A DNA stretch of 64,000 nt from JALZIF01 sp964584905. Lineage in GTDB: Bacteria > Gemmatimonadota > Gemmatimonadetes > Gemmatimonadales > Gemmatimonadaceae. The stretch covers positions 1-64,000 of the forward strand of contig CAZPCC010000110.1 of the NCBI GenBank assembly GCA_964584905.1, in the 5' to 3' direction. Under the pieces are notes generated by a model, which was not told where the DNA came from, searched no databases, and worked only from the letters and a program-made list of their open reading frames with translations. Made by a program: the position numbers and the translations under genes. Below, piece after piece: positions 1-8,424 of the stretch. Position 1 is the stretch's first letter, and each line of letters opens with the position of its first letter.

Positions 1-662
1 GGATTCGACTCGGCATTCCAGAAGCGCTCCACGGCCGGATTCACGGCGAGCCAGTACCCCATGGTCTTGAGGACGCTCTGCGGTGGGATGAAAATCTGAC
101 CAGGCTTCACCTTGGTGCGTGTGAACGAGAACGCCACAGCCCGCGGGTCTCGCATCAGATGCAGGACGTAGAGTTCTACCGAGGGGAGCCTGGACACCAT
201 CGCGCCGTACATCGGCCACTTCGAAGCATCGATTACGAGCCGCGAACCGGTGGCCGAGGGAATGGCCGCGTACAGACGGTCGAGGGCTCCTAAGAACACA
301 TCCAGCTCCTCTCGCTCCCACGGAAATGCCACCTGTCGCATGGTCGGCGCAATGAGGCGCTTGTGCATCGAAAACTTCCAGCTCGACTTCGAGAGAACTC
401 GCCGGTCCACGGCGTCCAGGCCGCCGAACGCCTCGCCGAAGATGGAACTCCACGACGGACAGCTGCGGAACGGCTCGCCGCAGCTGCACATCCGCTCGAA
501 GCCACGCTGAGCATCGTGATCGCTGTTATACTCGTCCCAGACCCGGCGCACTTCACCTACGTTGTAAAAGCCTGGAAGCTGACCGAGTACCACGCCCAGC
601 AGCGTGCTTCCGCTTCGCCCGTTGCCGGCGATAAAGAGAACTTTGACTTTGTCGGCAGCCAT
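1..662 (-). CDS. PAPS-dependent sulfotransferase family protein, C-terminus off the window
   Basis: The frame is open from an ATG at 662 to the window edge, giving at least 220 residues, so the C-terminus is missing. Residues 11-22 read IAGNGRSGSTLL, the 5'-phosphosulfate-binding loop of sulfotransferases. A later LHLMRDPRAVAFSF matches the 3'-phosphate-binding motif. Such enzymes move a sulfuryl group from PAPS to a sugar, lipid or protein. It lies divergently beside glycan-assembly genes, and a PAPS-forming enzyme is encoded 12 kb away, so sulfation of a surface glycan is a reasonable inference. The acceptor cannot be read from sequence. No strong ribosome-binding site is visible, but the P-loop starts 10 residues after this ATG, as usual for the family. 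Confidence 0.85.
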   Translation of the reverse strand, partial: MAADKVKVLFIAGNGRSGSTLLGVVLGQLPGFYNVGEVRRVWDEYNSDHDAQRGFERMCSCGEPFRSCPSWSSIFGEAFGGLDAVDRRVLSKSSWKFSMHKRLIAPTMRQVAFPWEREELDVFLGALDRLYAAIPSATGSRLVIDASKWPMYGAMVSRLPSVELYVLHLMRDPRAVAFSFTRTKVKPGQIFIPPQSVLKTMGYWLAVNPAVERFWNAESN

Positions 663-1029
663 GGAGGTCCGGGAGAGGAGCGAGTTTTTGGATAGCAACG
701 GAACGTAGGGGCAAGCGCCGCGCCCAGCCATCCCTACTGGACGCGCAAACACCTTCAGCGCATCGTAAGTCGCTGTGGGATGGGAAGCTGGAGCAAGATG
801 AAAAGCACCAATCGCAGTGCTCGGGAGCTTGCTGTCAGGACAGTTGCCCGGGCCCAGCGCAACGTCACGTCGTCGGTTCGCCACACACACGTTGCATAGC
901 CGCAACGAACGGTACGGGTGACTCGACGCAACACCATGCCAGCAAACGACCTGAAGAGGGCACACCGCTTGCCCGAGGAGCGAGCCAGGAATGGAAGCGC
1001 CGGCTGGCGCGCTCGCATAACCAACGCTA
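663..1029. other. Intergenic region between divergent genes
   Basis: This gap of 367 bases separates the divergent sulfotransferase and phosphoribosyltransferase genes and must hold both promoters. I found no hairpin, repeat or convincing coding frame. An open frame at 755-1036 on the minus strand resembles nothing and overlaps the start of the next gene. Confidence 0.5.
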
Positions 1030-1989
1030 ATGGCAACGACTCCTCTTACGCCGGCTGAAACGACTCCGCTTACCCACATGGCGGTGGGAGCTCCGGTGCC
1101 CGTGGCACGGGCGACGCTGCGCGACTGGATTCAGCTCGTTCGGCCGCCGCAGTGGGTGAAGAACTTCTTCGTGATTGCGCCGCTGCTTTTCTCCGGCCGT
1201 GCACTGGAGCCTTACTGGGTGGGACGCTCGCTCCTCGCCTTTGTGATGTTCTGTCTGCTGGCGAGCACAATCTATCTGTGGAACGACGCGGCAGACGCCG
1301 ATGCCGACCGCGCGCATCCGACCAAACGGCAGCGGCCGATTGCGTCGGGCCGAATTGGCAAGCGGCAGGCGATCATCGTCGGAGTCGTGCTGCTTGCCGG
1401 GGCACTCATGCTCGCGTGGCAGCTTGGGCCGGTGGTATTAGTACTCGCCGCCACGTACGTGACGCTCAACATTCTCTACACTTTGCGGCTCAAGGAAGTC
1501 GTCCTTCTGGACGTCTTCGCAATCGCCGCCTTCTTCCTGATTCGCCTGCTGACCGGTTCGGCGGCGATCGATGTTCGCGCGTCGGTGTGGCTGCTGCTCT
1601 GTGGCGGGCTTCTCGCCCTGTACCTCGGATTCACCAAGCGCCGGCACGAGCTCACGCTGTTAGGCGCCAGCTCTTCCGATCACCGCAGCGTGCTGTCGCA
1701 CTACAGCACCGGCTTTCTCGATCAGATGTCCTCGGTACTGCTCGCCGTCACGGTCGTGTCGTACATCATGTACACACTCTCATCCGAGACCGCGCGCCAG
1801 GTGGGCAACGACTGGCTGAGCTACAGCACCGGCTTCGTGCTGTACGGGGTATTCCGGTATCTCTACCTGGTGCACCAGCGAAATGGCGGCAGTCCCACCA
1901 AGACGCTGCTCACCGACCGCTCGCTGCTCGTGACCGTCGTTTTGTGGGTCGCATACTGTGGCTGGGTGATCTACTATCACACCGTCTGA
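1030..1989 (+). CDS. Decaprenyl-phosphate phosphoribosyltransferase (UbiA superfamily)
   Basis: The 319-residue polytopic membrane protein has the UbiA prenyltransferase fold. RPPQWVKNFFVIAPLLFSG near residue 35 and an Asp-rich NDAADADADRAHP motif near residue 85, followed by KRQRPIASG, are the signature of the branch that couples 5-phosphoribosyl diphosphate to polyprenyl phosphate. In mycobacteria this is the first step to decaprenyl-phosphoryl arabinose. Here it may supply a lipid-linked pentose for the neighbouring glycan pathway. No epimerase partners (DprE1/DprE2-like) are visible nearby. An internal ATG at 1078 is an alternative start, since the first 16 residues are low in complexity and there is no clear ribosome-binding site. 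Confidence 0.85.
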   Translation: MATTPLTPAETTPLTHMAVGAPVPVARATLRDWIQLVRPPQWVKNFFVIAPLLFSGRALEPYWVGRSLLAFVMFCLLASTIYLWNDAADADADRAHPTKRQRPIASGRIGKRQAIIVGVVLLAGALMLAWQLGPVVLVLAATYVTLNILYTLRLKEVVLLDVFAIAAFFLIRLLTGSAAIDVRASVWLLLCGGLLALYLGFTKRRHELTLLGASSSDHRSVLSHYSTGFLDQMSSVLLAVTVVSYIMYTLSSETARQVGNDWLSYSTGFVLYGVFRYLYLVHQRNGGSPTKTLLTDRSLLVTVVLWVAYCGWVIYYHTV

Positions 1990-2017
1990 CGGCATCGTTG
2001 GGCGCAGTTTCCTGAAA

Positions 2018-3385
2018 TTGGGCGCGGGCGAGGTCATCGCCCGCGTCCTCGCGTTCGCGGGCAGCGTGTATCTGGCCCGGGCGCTCGGCGTCGAGATGTA
2101 CGGCATCGTCGGCGTAGCGCTGGCGGTGCTCTACTATTTTGGCCGGCTCACCGACGCCGGACTCGATCTGGTGGGGATGCGCGAGCTCGCCAGCGATCGC
2201 GCCAACGCCAGGCAGGTCGCCCAGTCGGTGCTCGGCTTCCGGATCGCGCTGTCGGTCGTGCTGGCCATCCTCCTCGCCGCCGGCGCGCTGCGGTGGCTGC
2301 CCAGCCCCGATGGCGCCGTGCTCGCCGTCTTTGCTCTCACGCTCATTCCAATGGGCGCGAGTACGCGGTTCGTGCACCTGGGATTCGAGCGCGGCGGCTA
2401 CGCCGCCACCGCGCGCGTACTCGCTGAAGCCCTGATCCTGCTCCTGCTCGTGATCGGAGTGCAGTCGCCTGACGACGTGTTGCGGGTGCCGCTGGCGCAT
2501 CTGATCGGCCTGACCGTCGGCTCGGTGCTTCTGGCGTGGTGGATACGGGTCTACGGCATTCCCGTCCGGCCGAGGCTCGATTGGACGGTACTCATGCCGC
2601 TGCTTCGCCGTTCAGTGCACGTGGTAGCCGCTGCTCTGCTCGGGCTCATTGCCTACAACTCCGATCTCATCATCCTCCGATTCACGCGTGGCGCGGAGCT
2701 CGCCGGATACTATGCTGCTGCGTACATGCCTCTGAGCCTCGCGATTAATCTCGGCATCGCCTATCGAATCAGCCTCTTGCCGGCACTGGCGCGACTTTCG
2801 GCATCGCCCGACCGGCAGGCCGAGCTCTATCACACCGGAATGGCACAGGTGGCGGCGGTAGTGTTTCCTACCGCGTTAGGTGGAATGCTGCTGGCACCGG
2901 CGGCGATCGACTTCGCCTTCGGCCCGGAATACGCGCCCGCCGGCCCCGTTCTTCAAGTGCTCATCTGGGCCATTCCGCTGGCGCAACTCCGTGAGCCGGC
3001 CACCGCCGCGATTCTCGCCGCACGGCGGGAACACCGATTGCTGCACCAGAACGCCATCGGCACCGTACTGAATCTCGCGCTGAACTTCACGCTCATTCCG
3101 CGCTTCGGCATGTTCGGCGCCGCTATCGCCACCGTCACCACCGAAGTGGTCCGCCTGGCGCTCGCGCTGTGGTTTGCCCGCGAAGTTGGCTTTCTCATGA
3201 CGCGAGCCGCACGCTTCTGGAAGGTGATCGCGGCAACAGCCGTGATGGGCGCGGTGATTCTGGCGCTCCGCTCGGCTCCGTTCCCAATAACGCTGGCCGC
3301 CGCGGCAGCTTCCTATGTCATCGCCCTTTACCTTGTCGGCGGCATTGCCTTCCGTCGCCACCAGCTACCTGCCCTGACCGTGTGA
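2018..3385 (+). CDS. Polysaccharide/oligosaccharide flippase (Wzx-like, MOP superfamily)
   Basis: The 455-residue protein has about 12 to 14 predicted membrane segments and the N-terminal pattern GEVIARVLAFAGSVYLARAL typical of O-antigen and polysaccharide flippases, which turn lipid-linked glycans across the inner membrane. The start is uncertain. TTG at 2018 is given, but the homologous reading continues upstream in frame (GRSFLKLGAGEV) to a stop at 1967, and a CTG at 2012 or a non-standard codon could initiate. It follows the phosphoribosyltransferase by 28 bases and is probably co-transcribed. It converges with the methyltransferase 8 bases downstream. Codons gcg-tta-ggt at 2872 carry the CGTTAGG variant of the window-wide motif. 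Confidence 0.88.
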   Translation: MGAGEVIARVLAFAGSVYLARALGVEMYGIVGVALAVLYYFGRLTDAGLDLVGMRELASDRANARQVAQSVLGFRIALSVVLAILLAAGALRWLPSPDGAVLAVFALTLIPMGASTRFVHLGFERGGYAATARVLAEALILLLLVIGVQSPDDVLRVPLAHLIGLTVGSVLLAWWIRVYGIPVRPRLDWTVLMPLLRRSVHVVAAALLGLIAYNSDLIILRFTRGAELAGYYAAAYMPLSLAINLGIAYRISLLPALARLSASPDRQAELYHTGMAQVAAVVFPTALGGMLLAPAAIDFAFGPEYAPAGPVLQVLIWAIPLAQLREPATAAILAARREHRLLHQNAIGTVLNLALNFTLIPRFGMFGAAIATVTTEVVRLALALWFAREVGFLMTRAARFWKVIAATAVMGAVILALRSAPFPITLAAAAASYVIALYLVGGIAFRRHQLPALTV

Positions 3386-3393
3386 CGGCGCCT

Positions 3394-4407
3394 CTAGCCC
3401 TTGACGGCTCCGGCGGTGAGTTTGGGACCGATAGCAAACAGCGCCTGCCGGGTGATCGGCAGCCGGGTGGCAAGCTCGTACACGGAGGCGAGACGCCTCA
3501 CGAGTAGTGGGAACTGCGCGCGCTGCGCCGCCGGAAACGTTGGAAGACCCAGCGATACCTGGCTGAAACCCGCACCGCGCAGCAGGCCGCGGATCGCCGG
3601 AGCGGAGAACAGCGTCCGCTTGGGCGGAATTCCTCCGCTTCGCCGGACCCGCTTTTCCACCATCCCCGCTGGCAACCAACCCACCGCCCAGATCCCGGTC
3701 TGCGAATCGGGACCGAGGCTGAACCGGTTGGATGCCGTGAGGTGAATCCGTCCCCCAGGCCGAAGTACGCGATGCGCCTCGGCCAGCGTGCGGACCTGAT
3801 CCTTCACGTTCTCGATTACCGCGTCACCGACGACCACGTCGGCGCCAGCATCGGGAAAGGGCAGCGCCTCTGCACACGCACAGAGGGTCGGAATGTCGGC
3901 GCCGGCCTCGAGCAACCGCTTCTTGCCGACGACCAGCCAGCGGAAGGCGATGTCGATCCCGGCAATTCGCGCATAACGATCCCTGGCGGCGAGCAGCATC
4001 GGCCCGGTGCCACAGCCTATCTCGAGCAGAGCCGCGTTTCGGGGTACGGCCGGTGGAACACCCTCCCACGCTTCAAGAGTAGCGCGCGCGCGCGCCTCGG
4101 CCGCGACCTGCCCGCCGGTAAACGCGCGAGCCTGCGCCGCCGTGACCACGGGCGTCTCTCTGTAGTAGTGCTCGACTAGGCCGGCGAAGTCGAAGTCATC
4201 GAATCGCTCGGCAAGCTTTCTCCCCTTGGCGCGGTCGGCCTCGACATCTAGGTACGGATCGGAGAAAACGCGCAGATCAGGGATGCCGAGGATGACTGGA
4301 AAACTCGACCTGCACGACCGGCATCGAAATTCGGGCTCGCCATCCCCGGACTCGTCGAGATCGGAGCGGCAGGCCGGGCAGCAGAGCTCGATCCCGCGCC
4401 AGATCAC
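3394..4407 (-). CDS. Class I SAM-dependent methyltransferase with N-terminal zinc ribbon
   Basis: The 337-residue protein begins with a Trm112-like zinc ribbon (CPACRSDL, then CRSC, about residues 9-35). A Rossmann methyltransferase domain follows, with motif I LLEIGCGTGPML near residue 128, an acidic GIDIAF loop, and the motif IV/post-I region VVVGDAVIENVKD. The pairing of ribbon and methyltransferase is common in glycan and natural-product clusters, where the ribbon probably helps bind the substrate. Its ATG overlaps the stop of the glycosyltransferase in ATGA, so the two are translationally coupled. Methylation of a sugar or of a lipid-linked intermediate is the likely role, but the substrate is unknown. 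Confidence 0.85.
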   Translation of the reverse strand: MIWRGIELCCPACRSDLDESGDGEPEFRCRSCRSSFPVILGIPDLRVFSDPYLDVEADRAKGRKLAERFDDFDFAGLVEHYYRETPVVTAAQARAFTGGQVAAEARARATLEAWEGVPPAVPRNAALLEIGCGTGPMLLAARDRYARIAGIDIAFRWLVVGKKRLLEAGADIPTLCACAEALPFPDAGADVVVGDAVIENVKDQVRTLAEAHRVLRPGGRIHLTASNRFSLGPDSQTGIWAVGWLPAGMVEKRVRRSGGIPPKRTLFSAPAIRGLLRGAGFSQVSLGLPTFPAAQRAQFPLLVRRLASVYELATRLPITRQALFAIGPKLTAGAVKG

Positions 4408-5315
4408 CGTTCCTCTCCCGGTCCGCGGCCAGTCAGGTACCCGACCAGCTCACCTAACGACCAGGCGACCCCGGTGACGAGAATCGCCGGGAGCGCGGCG
4501 GCCGCCGCCAGGGTCCTCCCTCCGCGCGCGCCGTGGCGCATCGCCCTCTGGCAGATTACCGCCGGCAGGGCGGGCGTCATCGCCGCAAGGCTCGCCCTGC
4601 GCCCCAGCGACACGTCCGTCACGCGCGTGCCCGCGAAAATCCGGCCGTGCTCATACCGTTCGCGCAAGGCAGCGCCGAGCGAGCGGGAGCGACGCTGGCG
4701 GACACGAATGGCGGGGGTCAGCCAGAGCGTCTCTCCTCTGTTGGCGAGTGCCCAGTTGACGGCCGTTTCGTGGAATGCATCGCGCCAGATCGGGGCAATC
4801 GCCTGCAGTGCCTCACGCTTGTACGACACATTGCAGTCGGTGAGATAGGCGGCCGGTCCCTCGGAAACGGGACTCATGTAGCGCCCATAGTCGGTCAGGT
4901 AGAGCGCCCAACCCATCATCCCGTCGGGCTCCTCCTTGTCGACTGCGCCTCCAATCGCGGCGTGGGGCGCATCGTGGGCCGCACGGATCGCGGCGCACCA
5001 CGACGCATCCGGCACGCAATGATCTTCGGTTATGGCGACCAGCGCGCCTCGCGCTTCGTGAACACCCTGCGCCCGGCGCGCCGACGCACCGGAGCCTTCA
5101 GCGACATTGACGATGCGAGGGTGGAGCGGATGAGTGCGAAGCGATTGCCAACTCGCCGTCTGGTCATCGACCGGGATGATTACCTCCAGCGCGCCGGCAC
5201 CCACCTGCGCTTTGAGCGCGTCGAGGCAATGGCGCATCGAAGCAATCCCGGCGTAGGGCACGACCACCACCGAGAGGAGCGACGATTCCGCTTCCTGCGC
5301 GCTAGGCGGTGCCAT
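4404..5315 (-). CDS. Family 2 glycosyltransferase
   Basis: This is a 303-residue GT-A fold protein. It has the nucleotide-binding start LLSVVVVPYAGIASMRHCLD, an acidic loop (IIPVDDQT) and a metal-binding position carried by ITEDHCVP near residue 95 in place of a textbook DxD. TDCNVSYKREAL near residue 165 is typical of the GT2 acceptor side. Hydrophobic segments at the C-terminus suggest membrane association. It forms an overlapping pair with the methyltransferase downstream and follows the phosphodiesterase-like gene by 66 bases. It likely adds one sugar to the lipid-linked glycan. Donor and linkage cannot be predicted. Confidence 0.85.
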   Translation of the reverse strand: MAPPSAQEAESSLLSVVVVPYAGIASMRHCLDALKAQVGAGALEVIIPVDDQTASWQSLRTHPLHPRIVNVAEGSGASARRAQGVHEARGALVAITEDHCVPDASWCAAIRAAHDAPHAAIGGAVDKEEPDGMMGWALYLTDYGRYMSPVSEGPAAYLTDCNVSYKREALQAIAPIWRDAFHETAVNWALANRGETLWLTPAIRVRQRRSRSLGAALRERYEHGRIFAGTRVTDVSLGRRASLAAMTPALPAVICQRAMRHGARGGRTLAAAAALPAILVTGVAWSLGELVGYLTGRGPGEER

Positions 5316-5381
5316 GAATCATCGTTCCCTTCGGTGGATCGGCCGGTGTACGCCGCAACGACGCGAATTGTCGCAGGCGCC

Positions 5382-6848
5382 TCACGAGATGTAGCCGAGA
5401 CCGCTGAGTCGCTGGCGGATGATCTCCTCACCCTCTGCGTCCACCGCTCCGCTGCCATTTCCGGAAGCGAGGGATCCCCCGAAAAGGGATCGTCCCTGAA
5501 AGCTCTCCGGAATCTCGTATCCCCCTACCTCCATGAGCGTCGGGGCGATGTCGAGCAGCCTGGCGCCTTGCAATTCACCTACCGCGGGCACGTTTGGCGC
5601 GGCGAGAATGAATGCTCCGAACTGCGCGTGATTGCAGTCGTCCGGTCCGGTGTCGTTCTCTCGCAGGTATAGCGACTCGTTATAGCCAACACCTCCGATC
5701 GACCGCCAATCGAGTGCGCCGAAATGCACGATGAGGTCAGGTGCCACGTTCTTCACCGAGTGATAGGTCTCCTCGGGCTTGAACACGAGGCTTCCCATCG
5801 GCTTCCCCTCCGGCGTGGGCAGCAGTTCGAACTTGTGCGCCATCTCATCCCTGAATGCAGAGTACTCCGACGGCTCGATCACGCCCTTTGGTTCCCGCCC
5901 CTTCACGTTGAAGAAAACGCGAGCGTAGTATCCGCCCTCACTCCACACTCGTGTCTTCTCCCAATTCACGTTCAGTTGTCCGAACGGCGTCACCGTAGCG
6001 GGATATTCGTTGAGCACGAGCAAGCCCTGCTGCACCAGCCATTCATTGACGCAGAAGCCGCCGTGCAGCGCCTGCGCTCCATGATCGGATACGACCAGCA
6101 CCGCCGTATCATCGTCGAGCAACTCGAGCACCCGGCCGATCTCTTCGTCGAGGTGGGCATAGAAGTCGGGGATCACCCGGGCGAACGGGGAATCGGGCTC
6201 GTAGTCCGGATGAGTCTCGTCGATGTACTTCCAGAAGCCGTGGTGAACGCGATCGAGCGCGATGTTCACGAAGTGAAAGTAGTCCCATTCGGCATTCTGC
6301 AGGTAGTGCCTGACGACCGTGAATTGCTTGGCGCTCATCTCGAAGATCTGATCGCGCAGCCATGCCTTGTCGTCGGTACGGAATCCCTTGACGTCCACCA
6401 GATACTCTCCGACCAACTCGCGTATCTCGTCCTTGATGTTGGCGGGGAAGGTATAGTCATCATCCACCGACGGCGTCATGAAGCAGCCGACCGAGATCCC
6501 GTTCAACCGACGCGGTGGGAACGATGGCGGAACTCCGATCACCACCGAACGCTTGCCCTCCATCGCCAGGCTGTCCCAGATAGTCATTCCCTTGAACGAT
6601 CTGGAATTCACGATCTCGAGCTTGTCGTAGGAGTGATCCGCCCGGTTGCGGAATCCGTAGACGCCGAGCGATCCGGGATCCTGGCTCGTCACCATGCACT
6701 GCCACGCCGGAATCGTGATCGGCGGGACTACGCTTTCGAGGCGGCCATAGCAGCCCCCCTCCATCAGGCGCCGTATGTTCTTCAGGCGCTCATCGCCGAA
6801 CAGCAGCGCAGGCGCCGCGCAATCCAGTCCTATGACGAGAAGTTTCAT
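5382..6848 (-). CDS. Alkaline-phosphatase-superfamily phosphodiesterase/transferase (copy 1)
   Basis: The 488-residue protein belongs to the type I phosphodiesterase/nucleotide pyrophosphatase branch. MKLLVIGLD places a metal Asp at residue 9, T45 in VPPITIPAW is the probable nucleophile, NIALDRVHHGFW supplies Asp and His, and VVSDHGAQ supplies Asp and His late in the domain. The ATG at 6848 is preferred over upstream codons because it places the conserved strand at the N-terminus. There is no signal peptide, so it probably works in the cytoplasm or on the inner face. It lies 49 bases beyond the carrier-protein gene. A related 618-residue protein at 10040-11896 closes the other side of the cassette. 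Both could cleave or transfer phospho-linked groups on lipid or glycan intermediates; this is inference. Confidence 0.82.
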   Translation of the reverse strand: MKLLVIGLDCAAPALLFGDERLKNIRRLMEGGCYGRLESVVPPITIPAWQCMVTSQDPGSLGVYGFRNRADHSYDKLEIVNSRSFKGMTIWDSLAMEGKRSVVIGVPPSFPPRRLNGISVGCFMTPSVDDDYTFPANIKDEIRELVGEYLVDVKGFRTDDKAWLRDQIFEMSAKQFTVVRHYLQNAEWDYFHFVNIALDRVHHGFWKYIDETHPDYEPDSPFARVIPDFYAHLDEEIGRVLELLDDDTAVLVVSDHGAQALHGGFCVNEWLVQQGLLVLNEYPATVTPFGQLNVNWEKTRVWSEGGYYARVFFNVKGREPKGVIEPSEYSAFRDEMAHKFELLPTPEGKPMGSLVFKPEETYHSVKNVAPDLIVHFGALDWRSIGGVGYNESLYLRENDTGPDDCNHAQFGAFILAAPNVPAVGELQGARLLDIAPTLMEVGGYEIPESFQGRSLFGGSLASGNGSGAVDAEGEEIIRQRLSGLGYIS

Positions 6849-6897
6849 GAGCCCTTTTTGTCTGTGTGCGAGCTGAAGCGCAGGCCAGCCCCTCGCA

Positions 6898-7146
6898 CTA
6901 TGCCATTTTCTGCTGCACCAGCGCGGCGATGTCATCGAGCGTGTTGAGATGATCGACGCTCGCTTCGTGCGCCTGAACTTCGATCCCGAAACGCTCCTCG
7001 AGAAATGCGACCAGCTGAACCGTCGCGAGCGAATCGAGAATTGCGCCCTGAATCAGCGGCGTTTGGTCGGTGAGCTCGGACGGCGATGTTCCCGGAAGAA
7101 ACTCCGTCAGAATGTAGTCCTTCACTGTGCTCTTGATGCTGTCCAT
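6898..7146 (-). CDS. Acyl/peptidyl carrier protein
   Basis: This is a small acidic helical protein of 82 residues. GAILDSLATVQLVAFLEER carries the phosphopantetheine-attachment Ser at residue 39 (DSL motif). The ATG at 7146 gives a normal carrier-protein length; a longer reading upstream only adds unrelated sequence. It sits in one orientation with an acyl-CoA-dehydrogenase-like gene and an adenylation enzyme, so it is probably the dedicated carrier loaded by the latter and oxidised by the former. It is unlikely to be the housekeeping fatty-acid AcpP, which lies with fab genes in most genomes; none are visible here. Confidence 0.9.
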   Translation of the reverse strand: MDSIKSTVKDYILTEFLPGTSPSELTDQTPLIQGAILDSLATVQLVAFLEERFGIEVQAHEASVDHLNTLDDIAALVQQKMA

Positions 7147-7274
7147 GCTGCTCACATCGGCCCCCTGACCGGCTGGTAGCCGGCCGTGTTGAATGTATAC
7201 GTACCGGCGTCCTCCACGATCATCCGCTCTCCCCGACCCTGCCTCAACCTTCAGTCTCTCAGTACGTGCGTCCG

Positions 7275-8423
7275 CTACAGTCCCATCCAACGGGCGATGA
7301 TCGAACGCTGCATCTCCGATGTCCCGGAGTACAACGTACTCCCTACCGCATCGCGAAGAGCGCGCTCCACCTCGTACTCGGTCGCGAATCCGTAGCCGCC
7401 GAACACCTGCACCGTATCCATGGCAGTCCGCACGAGCATTTCGCTGGTAAACAGCTTGGCCATCGATGCGTCCATCGACACGTTGCGCACCCGGCCAAGC
7501 TTCCACGCGGCGCGGTACACGAGCAGCCGCGCCGCTTCGAGATTCACCTTCATGTCCGCAATGCGGTGCGCGACCGCCTGGAACTTGCCGATGCGCTGTC
7601 CGAACTGCATCCGGGTGCGCGCGTACGTTACCGCCTGCTCCATCAGGCGTTCGGCACCTCCAATGTGAATCGCGAACAGCAGCGACCTCTCCCAGTCCAT
7701 CGCGTGGGAGAAGACTCCGGCTCCGCCACCCACGGCGCCGAGCACAGCCTCGCGCGGCACTACCGCTTCTTCCAGAATGAGGTCGCCCAGCGGCGCGGTG
7801 CGAAGTCCCATCTTCTCCATCTTGGGCCCCGCCCGAAATCCCGGCATCCCTCGCTCGAGCACGAATCCCGTCACTCCACCGAAGTACCCCTTGGCTTCGT
7901 CGGTTACCGCGAACACGATCAGTACGTCGCCCTGCGGAGCATTCGAGATGAACGTCTTGGTACCCGTTATGCGAAACCCATCACCGTCCGCGACCGCCCG
8001 CGTCCGAAGCGCGAATGCATCCGAGCCCGATCCCGGCTCCGTCATGGCGTGTCCCCCGATCAGCGTGCCATCGCAAAGGCCGGGCAGCAGCCGCTGTTTC
8101 TGCTCGTCGGTACCGAATTTCCATATCGGCACCACGCACGCGAGCAGGTGCGCGCAAATCGAGAACGACAACCCATTGTCCGAGCAACCGTAGCCGAGCG
8201 CCTCGAGCGCGACCGCGCAGGTCAGCGGATCGAACCCACTTCCCCCGTACTCTTCGGGCACCGGCAGTCCCATCAAACCCATCCGCGCGCACTGCGTCCA
8301 CAGATCGCGCGGAAACGACTGATCACGATCCCGGCCGATTACGCCACTGCTCAGTTCCGCTCGCGCAAACCTGACGATCGCCTCCCGCAACTCCTGCTGA
8401 TCCGCCGACAGCGCGAAATCCAT
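7275..8423 (-). CDS. Acyl-CoA-dehydrogenase-family flavoprotein, probably acting on a carrier-bound acyl group
   Basis: The 382-residue protein has the full acyl-CoA dehydrogenase fold and FAD-binding signature (MTEPGSGSDA near residue 127, TGTKTFISNA near residue 154). The usual C-terminal catalytic Glu is Ser366 (LYSGTSEMQR). A Glu at 245 in MDWERS occupies the helix position used by isovaleryl-CoA dehydrogenase, and as I recall by prolyl-carrier-protein dehydrogenases, so the enzyme should be active. Its ATG lies one base after the stop of the adenylation gene (TGAAATG). With the adenylation enzyme and carrier protein it resembles the trio that converts proline to pyrrole-2-carboxylate on a carrier protein. 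The true substrate is unknown. Confidence 0.87.
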   Translation of the reverse strand: MDFALSADQQELREAIVRFARAELSSGVIGRDRDQSFPRDLWTQCARMGLMGLPVPEEYGGSGFDPLTCAVALEALGYGCSDNGLSFSICAHLLACVVPIWKFGTDEQKQRLLPGLCDGTLIGGHAMTEPGSGSDAFALRTRAVADGDGFRITGTKTFISNAPQGDVLIVFAVTDEAKGYFGGVTGFVLERGMPGFRAGPKMEKMGLRTAPLGDLILEEAVVPREAVLGAVGGGAGVFSHAMDWERSLLFAIHIGGAERLMEQAVTYARTRMQFGQRIGKFQAVAHRIADMKVNLEAARLLVYRAAWKLGRVRNVSMDASMAKLFTSEMLVRTAMDTVQVFGGYGFATEYEVERALRDAVGSTLYSGTSEMQRSIIARWMGL

Positions 8424-8424
8424 T

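Noticed and set aside
755..1036. 93-codon minus-strand frame upstream of the phosphoribosyltransferase
   Set aside because: It overlaps the start of a real gene, has no ribosome-binding site, and its product resembles no protein pattern; likely chance.
4533..5672. 379-codon plus-strand frame opposite the glycosyltransferase and phosphatase genes
   Set aside because: It spans two real genes and their gap on the other strand and carries no motif.
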